A stretch of DNA of 64,000 nt from Bradyrhizobium nanningense (GTDB lineage Bacteria > Pseudomonadota > Alphaproteobacteria > Rhizobiales > Xanthobacteraceae). A program made the position numbers and the translations under genes. Positions 54,801-62,137 of the stretch are shown here, piece by piece. The stretch is from positions 62,001-126,000 of the forward strand of contig NZ_LBJC01000015.1 of the NCBI RefSeq assembly GCF_004114535.1, written 5' to 3'. How positions within the stretch are numbered: position 1 is the stretch's first letter; each line of letters starts with the position of its first letter. The notes under the pieces are model-generated. The model was not told the origin of the DNA and did no database searches. It saw only the letters and a list, made by a program, of their open reading frames with translations.

Positions 54801-55691
54801 CTACACCCTCTCCACCAGCTTCTGCCCGAACAGGCCCGATGGCCGGATCAAGAGGAGCGCCAGTGCCGCGACATAGGCAGCCCAGGCCTCGATGCCGCCG
54901 CCAAAGGACGGTCCGACATAAACCTCCGCCAGTTTTTCGATTGCACCTACCAAAAGACCGCCAATGATCGCCCCTGTGATCGAATCGAACCCGCCGAGGA
55001 CCAAAACCGGGAGCGCCTTCAAGACGACGAGCGACAGCGAGAACTGCACGCCGAGCCGTGCACCCCATAGGAGCCCACCGACCAGGGCGACGATCCCCGC
55101 CACTGTCCACACAGCGGCCCAGACGCGTGGCAGCCGCAGGCCGACCGCAAGCGCTGCAAATTGGTCATCAGCCACGGCGCGAAACGACAGTCCGGTGCGG
55201 GTGTAGCGAAAGAAGAGCGCAAACAGCGCGACCAGGCTTCCGGCGACCGCCGCGGCAAACAGGTCGAACCGGCTGATCAGCACGCCAGACGCCTCGAACG
55301 GCGTGTCGCTGATGCCGATGTCGAGGCCATGAACCTGCGTGCCCCATAGAAGCTGGGCTGCCCCTTCGATGACGTAGGAAAGCCCGAGGGTCGCCATGAA
55401 CAGGGTGATCGGCGGCTGGTTGACCAGCGGCCGCAGCACCAACCGCTCGGTGGCGATGCCCAGCGCGATCATGATGACCAGCGTCGCTGCTAGCGCCGCA
55501 ACGAATGGCGCGCCGCGCTCGACGAGACTGACGAAGGTCAGGGCCGCGAACAACAGCATCGCGCCCTGTGCGAAGTTGAGCACACCCGACGTCTTGTAGA
55601 TCAGCACGAACCCGATCGCGACCAGGGAGTACATCACTCCCGAAAGCAGGCCACCGATCAGCACTTCGAGGAAAAACTGATAGTCAAACAT
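54801..55691 (-). CDS. livH: Branched-chain amino-acid type permease, LivH
   Basis: 296 aa. 'LIGGLLSGVMYSLVAIGFVL' at the N-terminus, 'VLNFAQGAMLL' and 'VLVLGGFDSITGAIIGGLLV' are family signatures; about eight helices. Its start overlaps the livG stop by one base, so the four transport genes are coupled. Confidence 0.92.
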   Translation of the reverse strand: MFDYQFFLEVLIGGLLSGVMYSLVAIGFVLIYKTSGVLNFAQGAMLLFAALTFVSLVERGAPFVAALAATLVIMIALGIATERLVLRPLVNQPPITLFMATLGLSYVIEGAAQLLWGTQVHGLDIGISDTPFEASGVLISRFDLFAAAVAGSLVALFALFFRYTRTGLSFRAVADDQFAALAVGLRLPRVWAAVWTVAGIVALVGGLLWGARLGVQFSLSLVVLKALPVLVLGGFDSITGAIIGGLLVGAIEKLAEVYVGPSFGGGIEAWAAYVAALALLLIRPSGLFGQKLVERV

Positions 55692-56611
55692 CAGATCGCG
55701 AGCTCCGTCTCGTCCTCGTGTGTGACGCCGAGATAGGCATCGATCACCGCCCGATCGGCGCTGACCTGGTCTGGCGTGCCGTCGGCGATCTTTCGTCCGT
55801 AGTCGAGCACGGCCACGCGATCCGACAGCCCCATCACGATGCCGATGTCGTGCTCGATCAGGACGATTGTTGCGCCGAAGCTGTCGCGAGCGTTACGCAC
55901 GTGCTGCGACAGCTCCCTCTTTTCGGTAAGGGTCACGCCTGCGAACGGCTCGTCCAGTAGCAGGAGTTTTGGCCGAGCAACCAGCGCCCGCGCCAGCTCG
56001 ACCCGCTTCTGCACTCCGTAGGGAAGCGTTCCAGCAAGACGGTCACGAACCTCAGTGAGATGCAGGAAGCCGATCACGTCTTCGGCGGCCGCGCGATTCT
56101 CGGCCTCGATCCGTCTCGCCAGTGGCGAGCCGACGATCTGCCGCAATAACCCGGTCCTAACGCGGTGCGCCAGTCCCATCAGAACATTGTCGAAAACGGA
56201 AAGTCCCTTGAAAAGCGCAAGATTTTGAAAGGTCCGCGCCACGCCTAGGGCTGCAAGCTTCGACGTCGGCACTTCGCGAAAGGAGTGCTCGCCAAACCAC
56301 ACCTCCCCGCGGTCCGGCCGGTAAAGCCCGGTGACGATGTTGAGGAGCGAGCTCTTGCCGGCGCCGTTCGGTCCGATCACCGCCAGGATCTCTCCCTGGG
56401 CGACCTCCAGATCGACCTCACGTAGCGCTGCGACGCCGCCAAATGTCAGCGAAATATTCGAAAGCCCGAGCGCCGGCCGTACGGGTCTCACAGTCCGCTC
56501 CGCGTCCCCCTCCAGCGCCCCCTGGCGCCTTCCGGCGGATGTATCCGCGTATCGGCGTGGAGGGATCTCCTCCAGCCGAAACGCGCCCGCCCCTGTCGCA
56601 ATCGCCGTCAC
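55691..56611 (-). CDS. livG: ABC transporter ATPase, LivG type
   Basis: 306 aa from GTG 56611, preceded by GAGAGGCAGCC; longer frames are not protein-like. An N-terminal extension of about 50 residues precedes the ABC domain ('LGLSNISLTFGGVAALREVD'). Walker A 'IGPNGAGKSSLLNIVTGLYR', signature-like 'LPYGVQKRVELARAL' and Walker B 'LLLLDEPFAGVT'. LivG members replace LSGGQ by a degenerate version as here. Confidence 0.92.
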   Translation of the reverse strand: MTAIATGAGAFRLEEIPPRRYADTSAGRRQGALEGDAERTVRPVRPALGLSNISLTFGGVAALREVDLEVAQGEILAVIGPNGAGKSSLLNIVTGLYRPDRGEVWFGEHSFREVPTSKLAALGVARTFQNLALFKGLSVFDNVLMGLAHRVRTGLLRQIVGSPLARRIEAENRAAAEDVIGFLHLTEVRDRLAGTLPYGVQKRVELARALVARPKLLLLDEPFAGVTLTEKRELSQHVRNARDSFGATIVLIEHDIGIVMGLSDRVAVLDYGRKIADGTPDQVSADRAVIDAYLGVTHEDETELAI

Positions 56612-56633
56612 GTGGCTGCCTCTCGTTTTGCCC

Positions 56634-57740
56634 CTATTCGGCAGCCTGAACGCGCACAGGCGTCCTTGCCTCAAGCTCGCGAACCAGCGGGATCACGTGC
56701 TTGCCGAAATATTCGACCTCTTCCTGGAAATGCAGAAACCCGAGCAGGATCAGGTCGGCGCCGGCGTGCTTGAGCTCGATGATCCGTTCAGCAACTTGCT
56801 GGGGCGTGCCGATCAGGTTCGAGCGGAAGCCGTCGTTGTATTGAACGAGATCCTGAAAAGTGGATTTGGCCCAGTTGCCTTCGCGCTCGGGGCTGGCGTT
56901 GCCCGCATTCTGGACCTCATGGTGGAAGCCGCGAACCGCATCGGGGATCGCCTTGTCGAGGATCTCCTGCAGCACCTCCTTGGCCTCCTTTTCAGTCTGC
57001 CGCACGATGCCGAATGCATTGATGCCGATTTTGGTCTGCCACCCCTTGCCGAAGGTCTTCTCCTTGGACCTGATGTCCTCGACCTGCGCTTTCAGCCCCT
57101 CTGGCGTATTTCCGTTGGTGAAGTACCAGTCGGACACGCGAGTGGCCATGTCCCGGGCCGCGCGCGAGGAGCCGCCCTGGAAGATCTCGGGCAGCGGATC
57201 GAGCGGCTTCGGCTTGAGCGAGTAGTCGTTGAACCGATAGAAATCTCCCTTGAGCGTGAAGCTCTCCTGCGTCCAGATCCCGCGCAACGCGCTGATGAAT
57301 TCCTCCGAGCGTCGGTAGCGCTCGTCGTGGTCAAGCCAGGGCTCGCCGATCGCATGAAATTCCCCGCGGAACCAGCCCGATACGACATTCACCGCAACGC
57401 GCGCATTCGTGAGTTGGCTGATGGTCGCAATCTGCTTCGCTGCCACCGCCGGATTCCATGGCCCGGGAAGGAGGGCTGCGATGACCTTGAGCTTTTCGGT
57501 CGCGGCGAGCAGCGCGTGTGAGAAGCTGACCGGCTCGTGCTGCTTGTCTGCTCCATAGCCCGCCGTGAACCGGATCTGGCTGAGTGCGTAGTCGAAGCCT
57601 GCCTTTTCGGCGATCTGGGCGAGCTTCCGGTTGTAGTCGATATCCCAGCTGGTGCGCTGCTCGATCGAAGAAATCACGAGGCCACCGGATACGTTCGGCA
57701 CCCAGTAGGCGAATTTGATCGGTTTGTTGTTCAAAGACAT
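56634..57740 (-). CDS. Dimethylsulfone monooxygenase SfnG-like
   Basis: 368 aa LLM-class flavin-dependent monooxygenase. 'FAYWVPNVSGGLVISSIEQR', 'LSQIRFTAGYGADKQHEPVS', 'VIAALLPGPWNPAVAAKQIA' and 'RVAVNVVSGWFRGEFHAIGE' agree closely with SfnG, which oxidises dimethylsulfone with FMNH2 to methanesulfinate. First gene of the operon. Presence with an importer and an SfnB-like gene fits sulfur scavenging from organosulfur compounds. Confidence 0.88.
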   Translation of the reverse strand: MSLNNKPIKFAYWVPNVSGGLVISSIEQRTSWDIDYNRKLAQIAEKAGFDYALSQIRFTAGYGADKQHEPVSFSHALLAATEKLKVIAALLPGPWNPAVAAKQIATISQLTNARVAVNVVSGWFRGEFHAIGEPWLDHDERYRRSEEFISALRGIWTQESFTLKGDFYRFNDYSLKPKPLDPLPEIFQGGSSRAARDMATRVSDWYFTNGNTPEGLKAQVEDIRSKEKTFGKGWQTKIGINAFGIVRQTEKEAKEVLQEILDKAIPDAVRGFHHEVQNAGNASPEREGNWAKSTFQDLVQYNDGFRSNLIGTPQQVAERIIELKHAGADLILLGFLHFQEEVEYFGKHVIPLVRELEARTPVRVQAAE

Positions 57741-58502
57741 CTTGCTTGTCCCTTGAGAATGACGCTTGCGGTGAAAGAGCGACGGCTTCAGCGAGGCAGC
57801 ACCATGCGACCACGCCGCTCGGGACGAGCGAGTGCCGACACTGCCTACGTTATTGATTTCGAGGAGCTAGAGCGATCTGAGGCTAGATCGCTCCTGCGAA
57901 TTGAGACGCCACTCAGAAACGACACGAACACAACTGATCGACAAGCTCGCGCATAACCGAATGCCTCACCTTGTCGAACATGTTGTTGCGCATCATCAGC
58001 GCTCCTGAATGGCACAATCGCCTGATGACCAATCCTCTCAGAGATTGTCCGACCCTACCAGTCCAAGACCCACTATTTTTCGCTGCGCGGAGATAAACAG
58101 CTTTCTTTTGTTTCGCAGCGAACGCATCGTTTGTTGCTTTGCCGGTGCAAGCTAATCATTCCTTCGCCAGCAGAAGCTCGTTCAATTGCTGCGGACGATC
58201 GGCGCCATCAGCATCTCCACTCGATATTCGAATTCGCCGACTGGCTGGAATATTCTTATCGCATTCGCCGGCTTCTCAGGTCACTTGCACTCTCAAGTGA
58301 TTGGCAAGATCGAACTCGCATGAACGGACCGCTGTCCGACATGCACAGCACGCCTGGCATTAGGCGCAATCAAACGAAACGGCCTAAGCAGCGGAATTCA
58401 GCGCAGAATCAGGGTGAGGTCGGCCGAATGGCGATAAGAGCCTCGACTGTCCGCGCTTGCGTCCTACGCCGCCGTTGGCTGATCTAGCAATTCTCATTCA
58501 CA
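57741..58502. other. Upstream region of the organosulfur operon, with a hairpin
   Basis: About 760 bases without a protein-like frame. Contains the GAGCGATCT/AGATCGCTC inverted repeat (57870-57893), listed separately. Promoter of sfnG-liv expected here. Confidence 0.45.
57870..57893. promoter_or_regulatory. 9-bp perfect inverted repeat upstream of sfnG
   Basis: GAGCGATCT (57870-57878) and AGATCGCTC (57885-57893) with a 6-base loop, about 130 bp upstream of the SfnG-like start. No T-run follows on either strand, so an operator is more likely than a terminator. May bind the regulator of the sulfur operon. Confidence 0.45.
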
Positions 58503-58769
58503 TCAGCGCAACTGTCTTCCTTGTCGCTCGAAAGCGTAGATCGGATTGATACCGCAATAGGCGTATGTGCCGGATGCAGTAGCCATGCACTGGCTATAGG
58601 TAGAGAATTGGCAGTTGCCCGGATATCCCCAAGTACGGCCCTGCAGGCAATAAACGTCCTGGCGAGCCGGTGGGATATAAGGATGAACCCGCGAAGCAGC
58701 GCTCGAACGCGATCCAAAGCCGACGAAAATGCGAAGTGCTAGCACTCCGATAACGAGAAGGTACCGCAT
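58503..58769 (-). CDS. DUF3551 small secreted protein
   Basis: 88 aa. Hydrophobic signal-like N-terminus, then 'VYCLQGRTWGYPGNCQFSTY', 'QCMATASGTYAYCGINP' and 'AFERQ', the conserved pattern of DUF3551 with four cysteines. Small exported proteins of this type occur in many copies in Bradyrhizobium. Function unknown. Confidence 0.85.
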   Translation of the reverse strand: MRYLLVIGVLALRIFVGFGSRSSAASRVHPYIPPARQDVYCLQGRTWGYPGNCQFSTYSQCMATASGTYAYCGINPIYAFERQGRQLR

Positions 58770-59424
58770 GAGATCTCTTGCCTCCGTTAAGTTCGCTGAA
58801 GGATAGAGGATCTGAATTGAACCGTTTGATCTTAATCAATGGCAAATAACCGGTCCAGTCGGTCTATCGCCAGAAAGAAGGTTCACCCGTGACGGCGAGC
58901 ACGAAACTTCAGTGAGACGTTGGGGTCGGAGCGGAGCACGCGCCACCGTCCTCGGTGCAAACTCGCTCGAATTTCGAAGCAGACTTCCGGCGGCATTCCG
59001 CGGCGGAACGCTTTTTTAAGCGCGACTTGGCGCCTCCGCGCGGCAGAGCACTTATATTGCGGACAAATCTAGGACCATTGCATTCGCTCCGACCGCGTGT
59101 TGCCGAGGACCTATCGCCCCACGGTCAGAGGTCACACTTGCGGGTACCTCAAACTGTTGCGCGGCCCTGCGCGAGAAATGTCTTGGTCGAATTGAATGCA
59201 CTCAGATTTACCGCAAGTCGCCCCCTGATCGCATCCGGGTCTACGCGTTGCCGCGAATCTGCGGTGACCGTGTCGCTCAGCAGATTTTTTCTTTCATCGG
59301 CACGACGCTCCGAACGATCGTCTTGGATCCCGCCGAAATACAGTCTGGCTCTCCGACAACAGGGCACTATTCTTCGTGAGCGATGATTTTCGATCTACTG
59401 AGTTGAGCGGAGACAAGCAGGACG
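58770..59424. other. Region without a recognised gene
   Basis: About 650 bases with short frames on both strands and no family signature. Lies between the DUF3551 gene (minus) and the acyl-CoA-dehydrogenase-like pseudogene (plus), so it should hold promoters for both. Confidence 0.4.
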
Positions 59425-60646
59425 ATGACCATTCACCTCGCGAGCCCAACCATCAGCGACGAAGAACTGGAAAAGCGATTCGTTCCGGTCTTTGAGAAAA
59501 TCGCCGTGGGTGCGGTGAGCGCGAGCGAAACCGCACCCTCCCGTTCGAAGCGATAACACTGCTCAAAGAGGACGGCCTTGGAGCCTTGCGGGTTCCGGTG
59601 GAGTTCGGCGGCCTCGGCGCATCACTTCGTCAGACCTTCGATCTGCTCATCGCACTTGCGGCCGCGGACTCCAATCTGCCACAGGCGCTGAGGGCACACT
59701 TCAACCTGGTCGAAGATCTGCGCCTGACCAAGGATGAGGCGGCCAAGGCGCGGTGGCTCAGAGCCATCGCGAACGGCGCTCTGATCGGGGCCGCGACAAC
59801 CGAGCTAGGCGTCGGAGCTGTCGATCGCTACCGGACAGCGGTCACGTCGAACGCAGCCGGACTACAGCTCGATGGCACGAAATACTACACAACCGGCACG
59901 CTGTACGCGGATCACTTGATTGTGGCGGCTGACCAGAACGGCAAGCGGATCGCTGTCATTGTCGATACCAGCCAGCCCGGCGTCAGCGTCCAGGACGATT
60001 GGGATGGCTTTGGCCAGAGATTGACGGCAAGCGGTACAGCTCATTTCAGGAATGTAGCGGTACCTGAAGATCGAATTCTTGGTCCCGGATATGGAACGGA
60101 AGGACGGGTGTTTGGAACGGCCTTTGTCCAGCTGGTCCTGCTTGCGACCCTCGCTGGAATTGCGAGATGCGCGGCTACTGAGACCGCCGACTGGATCAGG
60201 TCACGAGCCCGCACCTTTACACATGCCGTTGCCGATCTGCCACGGAACGATCCGCTCGTGCAACAGGTCATCGGCAGGCTGTCGAGAGCGGCTTTCGGTG
60301 CGCGAGCAGCAGTCCTCGCCGCCGTCGACGAGCTCGCAAGAACGCTCGGAGGTCGACATCAAGACCCGCAACAGCTTGATGCGTCCGGCGCGCGGCAGCG
60401 CAGGCGCAGGCAGTGGTCGTCAAGCTTGTTCTTGACGCCACCGCCGAGCTCTTCGAGGTGGGCGGAGCGTCTCTTACGTCAGAGAAGCTCGCGATTGATA
60501 GGCACTGGCGCAATGCGCGTACCATCGCTTCCCATAATCCGGTGAACTTCAAGCTCCGCGCAATCGGCGGCTATGAATTGAATGATGAAGCTCTGCCATA
60601 CGCATGGAGCGTAGGTGTCCGCGCCGCCCGACAATACGGTAGCTAA
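59425..60646 (+). pseudogene. Frameshifted acyl-CoA-dehydrogenase-like gene (SfnB/DszC family)
   Basis: ATG 59425 opens 'TIHLASPTISDEELEKRF' but the frame stops near 59551. The next frame, from about 59515, reads 'ERNRTLPFEAITLLKEDGLG' then 'ALRVPVEFGGLGASL' and continues through 'YYTTGTLYADHLIVAADQNG' to about 60345. A third frame carries 'EVDIKTRNSLMRPA' and the last, from about 60413, ends with 'LFEVGGASLTSEKLAIDRHW' and 'FKLRAIGGYELND'. Three frame changes in one domain mean a broken gene, unless there are sequencing errors. A relative of the intact 50310-51506 product. Confidence 0.82.
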
Positions 60647-60964
60647 ACACTGGCGTTCCGGCGGCTTCTGCATTGCCGAGGCGCAGCTCGCTCGCCCCCG
60701 CGGATGCGACTGCCGTGGACGTCGACCTTCTACGGTGGGTTAAGGACGCGATGAGTGGCCGTCGTCGCCGTATCTCGGCGACTATGCCGGCTGCTGTAGC
60801 CAGGCGAGACGCTCGCCTGATCGACGGGCCTGTACCGTTCAGCGGTGAGCTAGGGCGAGACTTAAGCTCGCACTTCTTCTGGTTGGCATTGCAAGGATGC
60901 CAGCCACCCGATAAACGAGTCCCGCAACGTTGCTGGCGTTTTTTTCGGGGGGGCGCCAGGATCG
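60647..60964. other. Spacer before the tRNA gene
   Basis: About 320 bases between the acyl-CoA-dehydrogenase-like pseudogene and the CAU tRNA. A plus-strand frame of 109 codons is Arg-rich with no family signature and runs into the tRNA, so it is not accepted as a gene. Confidence 0.4.
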
Positions 60965-61040
60965 GGGCCTGTAGCTCAATGGTTAGAGCCGGCCGCTCAT
61001 AACGGTCTGGTTCCTGGTTCGAATCCAGGCGGGCCCACCA
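60965..61040 (+). tRNA. tRNA with CAU anticodon (Met or Ile2)
   Basis: 76 nt ending in an encoded CCA. Acceptor GGGCCTG with CGGGCCC, D arm GCTC...GAGC, anticodon stem GGCCG/CGGTC with loop CTCATAA (anticodon CAT), T arm CCTGG-TTCGAAT-CCAGG and discriminator A all fold. It is not an initiator by its first base pair (G-C). Elongator Met or lysidine-modified Ile2 cannot be separated by eye. tRNA genes of this kind are frequent integration sites; here the 3' end is intact. Confidence 0.93.
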
Positions 61041-61140
61041 GAATTGTCGTTGTTGTTGTTGTCCCCCCTCTCACCACACCATCATCAGCACCTGTCCCAG
61101 AAAATCTACGACACTCCAAATTTCTTCGCTGGCTAAGCGA

Positions 61141-61402
61141 TTGCCCCTGCAGGTGCATGGGCTTGACGGCGCTCCTGAATGGCCAGACTTTCGGGCTATG
61201 CTGCCGGACTTTCTCGAAAGCATGTGGTCGATCTGGGTGTGGTTTCGGGAGTTCTCCCGCTGGATGCGCGGCGGCCTCTGTCCTGGTCTCGATTTGTCGC
61301 AAAACATGATCGCGCGAGCAAAAGCGGACACGGCGGACGCTGCCATTACGTATCGGATTGCCGATCTCGACACGCTGGAACTGCCGGAGGCTGTTGCCAC
61401 TT
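61141..61402 (+). pseudogene. Remnant of a class I SAM-dependent methyltransferase
   Basis: 'GLDGAPEWPDFRAMLPDF' and, further on, 'GLDLSQNMIARAKADTADAA' and 'YRIADLDTLELPE' lie in one frame, and between them a second frame reads 'RKHVVDLGVVSGVLPLDARR', the glycine-rich motif I region. Reading both in turn restores the order expected of a methyltransferase N-terminus. The frame shifts and the loss of everything after motif II mark a decayed gene just downstream of the tRNA. Confidence 0.65.
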
Positions 61403-61595
61403 TCCCGATCATCGAGACGACGCAGGAATGCTGCATGGGAGCGCAAAAAAAGCACAATGCGAACGCACTCAAAAGAATAATATCATCGGTTGATGGAGGG
61501 GGCGCTAAGGTCGTTGGTTGGCGACTTTGCGCAGTTCGCCGTTGAGGGGTAATTTGACCAGCCTGCGAGATGGGCGCGGTTATCGAGGGGCAAAC

Positions 61596-61790
61596 ATGTT
61601 CGACGTATACGTCAACGACAAACATGACTTGCTGGTGGTCCCGCAGGGCTCTCAACTACCCGTCATCGGTGCGTTCAGGAAATGGCGAAAAAAGAAGGCA
61701 CGGGCGATCAGCGTCAGTGATGAAATCAAGTCGATTGTTCAGAAGCACGGCCATTACATGCGAAAGCTAAGCGATCTGAGAAAGTATTAG
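61596..61790 (+). CDS. Small conserved basic protein (64 aa)
   Basis: ATG 61596 after GAGGGG. 'MFDVYVNDKHDLLVVPQG', then 'IGAFRKWRKKKARAISVSDE' and 'KHGHYMRKLSDLRKY'. A sequence of this pattern and length is familiar in Bradyrhizobium genomes as a hypothetical protein. Basic, no signal or membrane segment; function unknown. Confidence 0.75.
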   Translation: MFDVYVNDKHDLLVVPQGSQLPVIGAFRKWRKKKARAISVSDEIKSIVQKHGHYMRKLSDLRKY

Positions 61791-62137
61791 AGTATCTGTT
61801 TGCCAGCAGCAGATCACATCGCCCCCGCCAATGCAGCCACAGGGGCGGCGTCTATTGCAAACCTTTTAAGTTGGTCGTGTTTGGCTTCGAGAAGGGCATC
61901 GCCCCAACCTACATCGTTGCCGGCCGGACAAGTGGGTAGATCGCGCAAGTGACCGATTGTTTTCAGGCTTACCTGAAAACAATACCCGCCTTTGTCATGA
62001 TTGCCGCGAGGGCATGCGAACAGGGATAAGGCCCGATCAGAAGCATCGTACTCAAAATTCTTGAAAACATCGACGAGCGCGAGACTCCGGGCAAAAACTG
62101 GAATACCGTTCAACCATTGGTAGCGATGGGGGTTTCC
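61791..62137. other. Intergenic region without a confident gene
   Basis: About 350 bases before the large membrane-anchored protein. A 150-codon frame on the minus strand (61814-62266) crosses this region and the start of that gene, but it shows no family signature and is treated as a shadow. Confidence 0.4.
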
